Shown: positions 18,185-26,072 of the stretch, one piece after another
Position numbering within the stretch: the stretch's first letter is position 1
Layout: the number at the start of each line of letters is the position of its first letter
NCBI RefSeq assembly: GCF_023028345.1
Contig: NZ_CP095487.1
Coordinates: 930,001-994,000 of the forward strand
From: Halorientalis marina
GTDB taxonomy: Archaea; Halobacteriota; Halobacteria; Halobacteriales; Haloarculaceae
Reading direction: 5' to 3'
Length of the DNA: 64,000 nt
The notes under the pieces: model-generated
Database searches by the model: none
What the model saw: the letters and a program-made list of their open reading frames with translations, nothing else
What the model was told of the DNA's origin: nothing
Position numbers and translations under genes: made by a program

Positions 18185-18526
18185 TCAGGCGATGATGATG
18201 TCGCTTTCGCTCTCGTCGGACTCGTTTTCGTCAGCGTCGGGCCCCTCGGATTTAGACGTGTCGGCCGGCTCCGCCGTCGCGTCGGCGGCCGCGTCGGCGG
18301 TCTCCGCCTCGACCGCGTCCGGGTCGGCCGTTGCGTCCGGCTCCTGTGGCGGCGTCTCCGCGTTCGCCTTGTCCGCACGCGTGAGCGGGTCTTCGCTGTC
18401 GACCGCGTTCTCTAGCTCCCGAATGCGTACCTTGCACTCGACGAGCTCGTCGGTGAGCCCGTCGACGGTCGCTTCCAGTTCTTTGACCCGCGATTCGAGT
18501 TCTTCGACTCGATTACCACTCGCCAT
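18185..18526 (-). CDS. DUF7518-like coiled-coil acidic protein
   Basis: A 113-residue protein starting MASGNRVEELESRVKELE. The first 50 residues are a regular heptad coiled coil; the rest is a disordered tail rich in Ala, Asp, Glu and Pro ending ESDESESDIIIA. This bipartite layout is that of the haloarchaeal DUF7518 family, often found just before smc. It lies 28 bases upstream of the smc start on the same strand, so it is probably co-transcribed with smc and scpA and may assist the SMC complex (inference from position). The internal ATG at 18526 is chosen because the upstream nine codons are not coiled coil. Confidence 0.72.
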   Translation of the reverse strand: MASGNRVEELESRVKELEATVDGLTDELVECKVRIRELENAVDSEDPLTRADKANAETPPQEPDATADPDAVEAETADAAADATAEPADTSKSEGPDADENESDESESDIIIA

Positions 18527-18659
18527 ACCACTACACCCCGACTCCGTCCGCATAAAGTTACGTCAGACATTCACATCCTTTCTGATACGTCCGGCGCGGT
18601 CGAAAGCGGTGGTCCTGACCCTCGACCGATCAAGAACTGTGCTCGACCGCGAGTGTCGG

Positions 18660-18759
18660 GACAATCGATCAAAACACTACTTCGATAGCCAATTTATGAT
18701 AGTTTGATTAACAAGTGGCAATATTTAATCCGGTTGAAATTCATTGTAACGTATAACTA
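18660..18759 (+). promoter_or_regulatory. AT-rich promoter region of the PQQ-propeller cassette
   Basis: About 100 bases that are markedly richer in A and T than anything nearby, between the divergent DUF7518 and PQQ-propeller genes. Two TATA-like boxes are visible: AATTTATGAT around 18690-18699 and AATATTTAAT at 18720-18729. The second is 31 bases upstream of the propeller ATG (18760), the right distance for a short-leader archaeal transcript. No clear operator repeat is seen. The composition shift suggests either a strong, TBP-accessible promoter or the edge of acquired DNA. Confidence 0.5.
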
Positions 18760-21168
18760 ATGAATGAACAGTCGGGTGGAACGTGGGGAAGGGCTAGCGA
18801 GCGGTTCGACAGGCGGACGCTCCTGAAGACCGGGACCTTGGCAGGGGCCAGCCTGGCTGGCCTGACTGTGAGTCCGTCCGCCAGTGCGCAGCGACGAGGC
18901 GAGGACCGAATGCGGTGGTCGTTCTCGACGGGCGAGCGGGTGTACTCGTCGCCGACAGTGGTTGGCGGCACCGTGTACGTCGGAAGTTACGACGGCAACG
19001 TGTACGCGCTGGATGCGAGCGATGGCACCGAACGGTGGCGCTTCCAGACGGGCAGACCTGTCGCGTCGTCGCCGATGGTGACGGACGGCACCGTGTACAT
19101 CGGAGGTGGGGACGAGAACGTGTACGCGCTCTCAGCGCCCGATGGGACCGAACGGTGGCGCTTCGAGACGGACGGTCGTGTGGGGTCGTCGCCGACTGTA
19201 GCGGATGGCACCGTGTACGTCGGGGGTGAAGACGGGAACGTGTACGCGCTCTCAGCGCCCGATGGGACCGAACGGTGGCGCTTCGAGACGGACGGTCGTG
19301 TGGGGTCGTCGCCGACTGTAGCGGATGGCACCGTGTACGTCGGGAGTGAAGACGGGAACGTGTACGCGCTCTCAGCGCCCGATGGGACCGAACAGTGGCG
19401 CTTCGAGACGATCGACGAGGTGATTTCGTCGCCGACGGTAGCGGACGGGACTGTCTACGCCGGGAACGCGGACAGTCGGGTGTTCGCGCTTGCGGCGAGC
19501 GATGGAGCCGAACAGTGGCGCTTCGTGGCGTACGAGAGTGGTGGTGGGCCCCCCGGCGTCGGTTCGTCACCGACAGTGGCGGACGGCACTGTCTACGTCG
19601 GCAGTCTGGACGGCGCTGTGTACGCGGTCTCGGTGAGCGATGGCACTGAACGGTGGCGTTTCCAGACGGACGATGGCGTCCAATCGTCGCCGACAGTAGC
19701 GGACGGCGTCGTCTACGTCGGGAGTGGGGACACTCACCTCTACGCGATCGATGCGGGCGACGGGACCGAACAGTGGTTCTTCGAATCGGGATCGCCCGTG
19801 TTCTCGTCCCCGACGGTCGCGGACGGGACCGTCTACGTCGGGACCTACGGCGGGAACGTCTACGCGCTGGATGCGGAGATCTCGGGGTCGTCGGACGGAT
19901 CGCGGGTGACTCTGCGGACGCTTGGTCATCACGAACAGCCTCGCACGGAGGGGACACCCTCGTCAGGTGACGGCAGGCAAGAGTCCCTTCCCGAGTCGTT
20001 CGTCGAAGCGGCCGACAGTAAACGGTCGCTGGCGGCCGACATCGACGAACTCGCTGTGTACGTCTCCGAACGGGAGCGGGTCGAAGCGCTCCTCTCGACG
20101 TACACCGACGATCTCGAAGCCGGCGCGTTCGACGACGAGCAACTCCCGAGGGACGCTGTCAGACGGCTCATTTTCGGCGAACGCATCTCGAAACGCCTCC
20201 TCGAAACGACGACCGCGACGGACGGTGTGGGGAACCAACAGCAGGTGGCCGTCACCACCACCGAATTCATGATCAAACTCGGCGTCTCGGTCGCCCTGTT
20301 GCAGGTCTCGATCACCGAACTCCTGGCTGATCCTAGACTGTCCGGGTTAGTCCCCAACGGCGATCTCCTGCGAGCACTCCTCGACGGGGCGTTCGAGGAT
20401 CTCCTCAGCCTCGGCTTTTCGGAGGCACGCCAGACGGAAGCGGCGACTGCTATCACTGAGATAGTCGACGATCCCTACGCCGATTCGCTGGCCGACGAGT
20501 ACGGATCGGCCGAAGAGTTCGCCGCCGTCTTCGAGGACCGCGTCTCCGAGACGGCCGCTAACCTCACGCTCCAGCGAACGGTCGAAATCGGCGACGGGTT
20601 CGGACCGTTCGGTACACAACTTCCGGCGACGCTCGCCAGCCGACTCACCAATGCAGAGGCCGGGCTCTCCTCGCTCAACGAGAGGTTCTCGTCCGCGACC
20701 GTCCGCCGTAACGGGCTCGCCGGAACGGACGAGGGGATGCAAGAAGCGTCGGTCGCTGCGACGAACCAACTGGACCGGGTCGCCTCGACAGCAGAAACGT
20801 TTCTGAACGAGCTAGACGCCCGATTGGAGTTCGTAAACATTCTGGAAAACGTCTACAAACTGAGCACCGGGGTCCGGAACGACGAAGAGATCTGGCGGAT
20901 CGCAGGCCTGGTCGGGACCGTCTTTACACAGGCCGGACTGGCGGTCGCAACTGTGCGAGCCATCGGGTCTTTCGTCGGTAAATTCACGATTCAGGCGCTG
21001 ATGACGATCCATGCCCGCGGGATTGCGGGCGTACAGCGCGGTGAGCCGGTTACACTCGACGATGTCGTCGACGCCTTGCGACGACAGGACGACGTTTCGG
21101 CTGCGATTTCGGAGGTCGACGATCGCTGGGACATCGATCTCGATTCGGCTCCGGGGGTCTCCGGATGA
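18760..21168 (+). CDS. Tat-exported 8-blade PQQ-like beta-propeller protein with helical C-terminus
   Basis: An 802-residue exported protein. The Tat signal has the twin-arginine motif DRRTLLK at 22-28, then a hydrophobic stretch (AGASLAGLTV) and an AQR-type cleavage region near residue 47. Residues 55-375 form eight repeats of about 40 residues of the pattern SSPTVADGTVYVG-DGNVYAL-A-DGTE-WRF, the PQQ-like (YWTD/PQQ) blade. Repeats 3 and 4 are almost identical at DNA level. Residues 400-802 are a mainly helical region with no domain I recognise and one weakly hydrophobic stretch (AGLVGTVFTQAGLAVATV). It lacks the residues of PQQ dehydrogenases, so a scaffold or ligand-binding role is more likely than an enzyme. 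The next gene overlaps by four bases (ATGA). Confidence 0.85.
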   Translation: MNEQSGGTWGRASERFDRRTLLKTGTLAGASLAGLTVSPSASAQRRGEDRMRWSFSTGERVYSSPTVVGGTVYVGSYDGNVYALDASDGTERWRFQTGRPVASSPMVTDGTVYIGGGDENVYALSAPDGTERWRFETDGRVGSSPTVADGTVYVGGEDGNVYALSAPDGTERWRFETDGRVGSSPTVADGTVYVGSEDGNVYALSAPDGTEQWRFETIDEVISSPTVADGTVYAGNADSRVFALAASDGAEQWRFVAYESGGGPPGVGSSPTVADGTVYVGSLDGAVYAVSVSDGTERWRFQTDDGVQSSPTVADGVVYVGSGDTHLYAIDAGDGTEQWFFESGSPVFSSPTVADGTVYVGTYGGNVYALDAEISGSSDGSRVTLRTLGHHEQPRTEGTPSSGDGRQESLPESFVEAADSKRSLAADIDELAVYVSERERVEALLSTYTDDLEAGAFDDEQLPRDAVRRLIFGERISKRLLETTTATDGVGNQQQVAVTTTEFMIKLGVSVALLQVSITELLADPRLSGLVPNGDLLRALLDGAFEDLLSLGFSEARQTEAATAITEIVDDPYADSLADEYGSAEEFAAVFEDRVSETAANLTLQRTVEIGDGFGPFGTQLPATLASRLTNAEAGLSSLNERFSSATVRRNGLAGTDEGMQEASVAATNQLDRVASTAETFLNELDARLEFVNILENVYKLSTGVRNDEEIWRIAGLVGTVFTQAGLAVATVRAIGSFVGKFTIQALMTIHARGIAGVQRGEPVTLDDVVDALRRQDDVSAAISEVDDRWDIDLDSAPGVSG
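19141..19380 (+). repeat. Tandem 120-bp repeat encoding propeller blades
   Basis: Two consecutive 120-base units (19141-19260 and 19261-19380) differ by a single base (g at 19225, a at 19345). Each encodes one 40-residue blade. The identity extends partly into the flanking units: the 30 bases before 19141 are near identical to 19231-19260, and the start of the next unit matches to 19393. The other blades are more diverged. This is direct evidence for a recent blade duplication by recombination or slippage. Confidence 0.95.
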
Positions 21169-22070
21169 GCGACCACATCGAGTCGCTGGTCGCAGACCTC
21201 TCGTCAGCACTGGAAAACCGGGAGTTCGACCGGGCCGAGGGGCTGATAACCGACCTGGAGGAGGCGTACGACGAGCGCCGAGCGAACGAACGGAGGACCG
21301 TCGAAGAAACGAAACGACGGTATGCCGAGTCGAGAGGCTACGAAACCGGGCAGAAAGAGACGTTCACCGGTCTGATCAGTGAATCTGGGACGACACAGTT
21401 CACCCGCGTCGCCGCGCTGACGCTCGCTGCTTCGGTCACGGACGCACACGAGGAACTCGCTGAGCAGGGACTTCTCGCCGAGCACGTCGACGCAGCTCGG
21501 ACGAGCCTGGCTGAACTGGCGGCCGCCGAACCGTCGTTCGGGACGACGCTCCAAGCGGTCGACGAGATCGACACGCCGAGCGACGCGGATGGCGGCGATA
21601 CGGGCGAGGACAGTCCGTTCGAGCCGCCCGATTCGTCTGGTGATTCGGACGCGGAACCTTCCACGCCGACGCCGTCAGCGGGGCCGGTCGAAGACGGTCC
21701 GTTCGAACCGCCCGGACCGCCCAGTTCCGCTGGCGAACCGGACTCGGGGACCACCACGGCGACCTCGGGGCCGGCCAATGCCGACGGAAGCACAGGCGAG
21801 GACAACCCGATCGGTCCGCCTGGCCTCCCCGGTGATCCGGAGCCGGAGGCCTCCACGGCGACGCAGTCACCGACCCCAGTCGCCGGTGACGCGACCGCCA
21901 CGACCGGGTCGGAGTCTGCCACGAGCGAGGACGAGTCACCCGAATCCGATGCCGACACCACCACCGGTGACGGCCCTGGCTTCGGACTGTCCAGCACGCT
22001 CGCAAGCGTGGGCGGAGTCGGATACCTGTTCTATCGGCGGCTCACCAGCGAACGGGGAGACGACGAGTAG
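21165..22070 (+). CDS. Partner of PQQ-propeller protein, low-complexity with PGF-CTERM-like tail
   Basis: A 301-residue protein coupled to the propeller gene (ATGA overlap). Residues 1-135 are helical (coiled-coil-like, DLEEAYDERRANERR). Residues 136-268 are a disordered Pro/Thr/Ser/Glu region with three short repeats, PFEPP at 151 and 179 and PIGPP at 215. The C-terminus has PGFG (271-274), then a 16-residue hydrophobic stretch and RR (291-292), the layout of the PGF-CTERM signal cut by archaeosortase A in haloarchaea. Unusually, no N-terminal signal peptide is visible, and the tail continues nine residues past the arginines. Whether it is exported is therefore open. No known family is recognised. 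Confidence 0.7.
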   Translation: MSDHIESLVADLSSALENREFDRAEGLITDLEEAYDERRANERRTVEETKRRYAESRGYETGQKETFTGLISESGTTQFTRVAALTLAASVTDAHEELAEQGLLAEHVDAARTSLAELAAAEPSFGTTLQAVDEIDTPSDADGGDTGEDSPFEPPDSSGDSDAEPSTPTPSAGPVEDGPFEPPGPPSSAGEPDSGTTTATSGPANADGSTGEDNPIGPPGLPGDPEPEASTATQSPTPVAGDATATTGSESATSEDESPESDADTTTGDGPGFGLSSTLASVGGVGYLFYRRLTSERGDDE

Positions 22071-22149
22071 CCCTATTTGAGACCGTCGCCACCACACTCA
22101 CGGGTCGTGGACTGGAACGCGAGTGCACCCTCCGTGTGGGGGGTCCCAG

Positions 22150-22812
22150 TCAGTACTCCGTCCGGTCGGACGCCTGGAGGTACTCCTCGAGCAGGACGGG
22201 GAAGTCCCGCCCTTTCATGTATCGCAGGCCGAAGTCCTCGGCCCAGTTGATGATACCCTGGTCCTCGGTGACGACGCCGGCGTCGAGTTCCCTGGCGAGG
22301 ATCAGGAGGTCGAAATCCTCCCGCGAGTCGAGTACGCCCTGACGGAGCGTCGTGCGGTACTCGTCGCGCAGGTCCGAGATGACCTGGTCGACGTGGCTCA
22401 TGTACTCGTGTTCGGTGACCTCCTCGGCCCTGGACTCCTCGGCCTTCCGGACGGCCTTCTCCGACACCCGGAGGCCACGGTCGACGCGGTCGGACATCTC
22501 GTCGATGAACTCGTAGACGATCTCGGCTGGGATCATCACCTCGAATCGCGCGGGGTTTTTCTTGATGATCCAGGTGTTGAGCTTCGAGAACACCTCGTCG
22601 TCGACCTCGCGGTCCTCGAGCATCAGCCTGAGCTCCTCGTAGATCGACGGCGGCATATAACAGGAGATGTCGAGGCCGAGTTTCGCCTCCGCGATCAGAT
22701 CGAGCAGGCGGTGAGCGGCGTCGTTGAGGCTCTCGTCGTCCGCTCGTATCTCCTCGGTCAACACCGTCGACGTGTCGACGACGAACCGCTGTTTGAGCGG
22801 GTAGTCGGCCAT
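22150..22812 (-). CDS. HARP-type PIN protein (RNA ligase partner, RNase P homologue)
   Basis: A 220-residue PIN-like metallonuclease of the HARP family (homologue of Aquifex RNase P, also called RNA ligase partner protein). The family start FVVDTSTVL (about 9-17) gives the first metal-binding aspartate. The catalytic helix region [20 protein letters not shown] (about 181-200) gives two more acidic positions, and the helical insertion between them ([20 protein letters not shown]) is the HARP oligomerisation arm. Haloferax HARP processes pre-tRNA 5' ends in vitro but is not the main RNase P in vivo (established). It is divergent from an RNA ligase gene, its known genomic companion. ATG 22812 is preferred to the GTG just upstream. 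Confidence 0.92.
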   Translation of the reverse strand: MADYPLKQRFVVDTSTVLTEEIRADDESLNDAAHRLLDLIAEAKLGLDISCYMPPSIYEELRLMLEDREVDDEVFSKLNTWIIKKNPARFEVMIPAEIVYEFIDEMSDRVDRGLRVSEKAVRKAEESRAEEVTEHEYMSHVDQVISDLRDEYRTTLRQGVLDSREDFDLLILARELDAGVVTEDQGIINWAEDFGLRYMKGRDFPVLLEEYLQASDRTEY

Positions 22813-22913
22813 CACCCGACAGTAGTCACTCGATAGTCAAATAGCCACCTGCCGGGTCGTAGTCGCCGGGAATTCCCGTTACGGTTTTTCCGTCGGGCGG
22901 CGTGGACGTACGC

Positions 22914-24029
22914 ATGGAGTACCACCGGCAACTGGGTGTGTCCCGTCCCCAGTTCGAGAGCCTGCTCGACGGCTTCGAGCACCGGGAGTTTCGGGACCTG
23001 GAGTACCGCCATCTCCCGGACTATCGGAGTTCGCTCGACCGCGGCACGGTGTTGATCGAAGGGGACGTGGTCGCCGGGTTTCCCAAGATTCCGCGGACGC
23101 TGATCCTCGCCGAGGGGGTGCCCCGCTACTTCGACGGCGAACTCGCCGTCGAGGAGAAACTCAACGGCTACAACGTCCGCGTCGCCAGCGTCGCCGACGA
23201 CCGCATCCTGGCGTTCACCCGGAGCGGGATCGTCTGCCCGTTCACCACCCACAAGGTGAAAGCGATGCTCGACGGCCTCGACGCGTTCTTCGACGACCAC
23301 CCCGAACTCCAGCTCTGTGGGGAGATCTACGGCCCGGAGAACCCCTACACCGACCACGAGTATCCCGACGTGGACTCGCTCGCCTTTGCCGCTTTCGACG
23401 TCCGGGACCGGGCGTCCGGCGACCCCCTGCCCATCGCGAAGCGGAAGGACCTCTGTCGCCAGTACGACTTCCCGGAGGTCCCGTTCCACGGCGTTTTCAC
23501 GCCCGAGGAGGCCGTCGATGCGCTGCCCGACCTGCTCGACGAACTCGACGCCGAGGGTCGGGAAGGCATCGTGATGAAGGCGCTCGACGACACTCAGTAC
23601 CTGAAGTACACCACCTCGGCGGCCAACCAGGACGACCTGGCTCACGCGTTCGACCTCCCGTTCGACTACGGTCAGGCGTTCCTCTTTCGCCGCATCATCC
23701 GCGAGGGGTTCCAGGCCATCGAGTGGGAGGAGGACGAAGCGACCCGTCGGGAGCGCGCTCACGACCTCGGGGAGTCGATCCTGTTGCCGATGCTCGACAC
23801 CATCGAGGACGTCCAGGGCGGCGAGACCGTCGGCGAGGAACACACCGTGCGCGCGCCGTCGGACGTGATCGACGACTTGCTCGCCCATCTGGAGGGGATG
23901 GGGCTGCACCTGCGGATCGACGAGGACCGCGAGGCCGACGGCGAGCGCGTCGTCACGTTCGTCAAGGAGACGCGCGCGACCAACGACAAGATCGACGCCT
24001 ACCTCGACGGGCAGATCGTCCGGGAGTGA
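22914..24029 (+). CDS. ATP-dependent RNA ligase, Pab1020/Rnl3 family
   Basis: A nucleotidyltransferase-fold RNA ligase that joins 3'-OH to 5'-phosphate RNA ends, circularising RNA in the Pyrococcus homologue. It is 371 residues long, the usual size. The adenylated lysine is in motif I, EEKLNGYNVRV (K82). Motif III/IIIa follows as LCGEIYGPENPY, motif IV as GREGIVMKAL and motif V as LKYTTS. A C-terminal helical dimerisation domain (about 270-371) is present. It is transcribed away from the HARP gene; the 100-base gap must hold both promoters. In vivo substrates in haloarchaea are not established. The ATG at 22914 is used; a GTG four codons earlier is possible. Confidence 0.94.
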   Translation: MEYHRQLGVSRPQFESLLDGFEHREFRDLEYRHLPDYRSSLDRGTVLIEGDVVAGFPKIPRTLILAEGVPRYFDGELAVEEKLNGYNVRVASVADDRILAFTRSGIVCPFTTHKVKAMLDGLDAFFDDHPELQLCGEIYGPENPYTDHEYPDVDSLAFAAFDVRDRASGDPLPIAKRKDLCRQYDFPEVPFHGVFTPEEAVDALPDLLDELDAEGREGIVMKALDDTQYLKYTTSAANQDDLAHAFDLPFDYGQAFLFRRIIREGFQAIEWEEDEATRRERAHDLGESILLPMLDTIEDVQGGETVGEEHTVRAPSDVIDDLLAHLEGMGLHLRIDEDREADGERVVTFVKETRATNDKIDAYLDGQIVRE

Positions 24030-24032
24030 CCG

Positions 24033-24338
24033 TCAGCCGTCGACGCTCACCGTCTCCGGTTCGTCATCGACCTCGACTTCTTCGTCGCTCTCCGCGGCGG
24101 TCGACTCGGCGCGGTCCTCCAGCAGGAGGCCGACGCCGCCGGCCGCGAGCATGCCGACGCCGGCGGCCCGGACGGTCCGGACGTACCAGTCGCTCGGTTC
24201 GAGCTCGCCCGCGTTCTCGAAGGGGAACCCCCAGAGCCGGACGTTGAGGTCGAGGTTCCGCTTCGGCGCGACCGCCGCGAACAGTCCCTGTACCAGTAGC
24301 CACGCGTAGCTCAGCTTGCGGAGTTTCGGGGTGAACAC
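24033..24338 (-). CDS. Small membrane protein of unknown function
   Basis: A 101-residue protein starting at GTG 24338 (VFTPKLRKLSYAWLLVQ). It has a first hydrophobic segment (about 12-24), a central soluble stretch with NLDLNVRLWGFPFENAGELEPSDWYVR, a second hydrophobic segment (about 62-80) and a very acidic tail. The layout, with charged conserved-looking residues between two helices, suggests a real protein in the membrane. It is convergent with the RNA ligase gene (three bases between the stops). No family is recognised. Confidence 0.65.
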   Translation of the reverse strand: MFTPKLRKLSYAWLLVQGLFAAVAPKRNLDLNVRLWGFPFENAGELEPSDWYVRTVRAAGVGMLAAGGVGLLLEDRAESTAAESDEEVEVDDEPETVSVDG

Positions 24339-24488
24339 GACGGCGATACGGCGCGGGTCGACAAGAACCCCTCGTCCGCTCCCGGGCGGCGGGAACGGTG
24401 GCGGGCGGCCGCCGGCCCGCTCCGGACCGCGATTGCCGCCATCGCGCGTAGCGTTAGCCTTTAGCCGGCGGCTCTCGAATCGCGGGTA

Positions 24489-26003
24489 ATGACTGCACAG
24501 GCTGTCGAAACGGGGGACCTCGTCGCCGTCATCGGGCTGGAGGTCCACGTCCAACTGGAGACGGCCACGAAGATCTTCTGTGGCTGTTCGACCGACGCCG
24601 CCGAGGAGCCAAACACCAACACCTGTCCGGTGTGTCTCGGGCTCCCCGGCGCGCTCCCGGTGCTCAACGAGGGGGCCGTCGAGGCGGCGGTCAAGGTCGG
24701 GAAGGCCATCGACGCGACGATTCCCGAGGACACCCGGTTCCACCGGAAGAACTACTACTACCCTGACCTGCCCAAGAACTTCCAGATCACCCAGTACGAC
24801 GCGCCCATCTGCCAGGACGGCGAACTCGAGTTCAGCGTCGGCGGCGACCGCCGTACCGTCGCCATCCGCCGGGCGCACCTCGAAGAGGACCCCGGGAGCA
24901 TCAAACACGTCCGCAAGGGCCGGGAGGACATCGAGACCCGGACCTGCTCCATCGACCGCGCCGACTACACCCTCGTCGACTACAACCGCGCGGGGACGCC
25001 GCTGATGGAGGTCGTCACCGAGCCGGACTTCCGCGACCCCGAGGAGGTCCGGGCCTTCCTCGAAAAACTGGAGGAGGTCCTCGAGTACCTCGGCGTGTTC
25101 GATCCCACCCGCGACGGGTCGCTCCGCATCGACGCCAACCTCTCGATGGTCCCCGCCGAGGAGGTCGGCGACGACGGCGACATCGACGAGGCCGTCCTCG
25201 AGGACGCGAACCGGACGGAGGTCAAGAACATCTCCAGTCACAAGGGCGCGGAGAAGGCCCTCTCCTTCGAGCGCTCGCGACAGAAGAAGCTCATCGAGTC
25301 GGGTCAGGCCGTCGAACAGGAGACGCGCCACTTCAACGAGACCCACGGGAACACCGTCTCGATGCGCTCGAAGGAGGAGGAGAAGGACTACCGCTACTTC
25401 CAGGAGGCGGACCTCCCGCCCCTGCAGGTGGCCGGCTGGAAAGACGAGATCGCCATCCCGGAACTGCCGGACGCACGCCGCGAGCGGTTCCAGCGCGAGT
25501 ACGACCTGAGCGAGGAGGCGGCCTCGAAGCTCACCTCCACGAAGCAGGTGGCGGACTTCTTCGAGGACGTGGCCGAGGCCTACGACCCGGCCCTCGCGGC
25601 GACGTGGGTGGCGGACAACCTCCTCGGCGAACTCAACTACCGCGACATCGAGATCACCGAGATCGAGGGCCGACTCGACGAGGTGACGCGGTTGATCGAA
25701 CTCGTCGCGGCCGACGAGATCACGGCGAAAAACGCCCACGAGACCGTCCTCCGGCGGATGCTCGACGAGGGCAACGACCCGGACGCCATCGTCGAGGCCG
25801 AGGGCCTCGGCAAGACCGGTGAGGACGAGATCGCCGCGGCTGTCACCGAAGCCATCGACGAGAACCCCGACGCGGTCGCGGACTACCACGACGGCGAGGG
25901 CGGCGCCATCAACTTCCTCGTCGGTCAGGTGATGCAGAAGACCGGCGGCTCTGCGGACCCCGGCGACGTGAACGAGCTGTTGCGGGCGGAGTTGGACGGT
26001 TGA
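24489..26003 (+). CDS. gatB: Asp/Glu-tRNA amidotransferase subunit B
   Basis: The tRNA-binding kinase subunit of GatCAB, which turns Asp-tRNA-Asn and Glu-tRNA-Gln into the cognate amides. It is 504 residues long. The cradle domain starts at VIGLEVHVQLETATKIFCGC and has a zinc site built by C32, C34 and the pair in NTCPVCLG. HRKNYYYPDLPKNFQITQYD and HLEEDPG follow, and the C-terminal helical and YqeY domains (KQVADFFEDV ... FLVGQVMQKTGG) close the protein. A TATA-like CCTTTAGCC lies about 30 bases upstream. The AspRS encoded at 30.5 kb would supply its misacylated substrate. No gatA or gatC is present here. Confidence 0.97.
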   Translation: MTAQAVETGDLVAVIGLEVHVQLETATKIFCGCSTDAAEEPNTNTCPVCLGLPGALPVLNEGAVEAAVKVGKAIDATIPEDTRFHRKNYYYPDLPKNFQITQYDAPICQDGELEFSVGGDRRTVAIRRAHLEEDPGSIKHVRKGREDIETRTCSIDRADYTLVDYNRAGTPLMEVVTEPDFRDPEEVRAFLEKLEEVLEYLGVFDPTRDGSLRIDANLSMVPAEEVGDDGDIDEAVLEDANRTEVKNISSHKGAEKALSFERSRQKKLIESGQAVEQETRHFNETHGNTVSMRSKEEEKDYRYFQEADLPPLQVAGWKDEIAIPELPDARRERFQREYDLSEEAASKLTSTKQVADFFEDVAEAYDPALAATWVADNLLGELNYRDIEITEIEGRLDEVTRLIELVAADEITAKNAHETVLRRMLDEGNDPDAIVEAEGLGKTGEDEIAAAVTEAIDENPDAVADYHDGEGGAINFLVGQVMQKTGGSADPGDVNELLRAELDG

Positions 26004-26023
26004 CGGTCCTGGTTTCGTAGCGT

Positions 26024-26044
26024 CTGTCTCGAAGACAGTCTTTT
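26024..26044 (+). terminator. Candidate terminator of gatB
   Basis: A perfect 6-base stem CTGTCT/AGACAG with a three-base loop (26024-26038), followed within two bases by TTTT (26041-26044). It starts 21 bases after the gatB stop. The same T-rich stretch (CTTTTCATT, 26040-26048) is also at TATA distance from the next start (26073), so terminator and promoter appear to share bases. Confidence 0.4.
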
Positions 26045-26072
26045 CATTCCCGTTGTCGAACCCCGAACGGAA

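Noticed and set aside
14267-18415. Forward-strand open frame of 1382 codons opposite smc
   Set aside because: It is a shadow of the Glu/Arg-rich coiled-coil codons of smc; its translation is a low-complexity mix of Leu, Val, Phe and Asp with no domain, and the smc frame is unmistakable.
19000-19880. Tandem repeats resembling a CRISPR-like array
   Set aside because: The repeats are in frame, 120 bases long and encode beta-propeller blades; there are no unique spacers and no cas genes.
18760-21168. PQQ-dependent dehydrogenase
   Set aside because: The blades match PQQ-like repeats but the tryptophan-docking and catalytic Asp/Glu/Cys-Cys features of quinoprotein dehydrogenases are absent, and the C-terminal half is unrelated.
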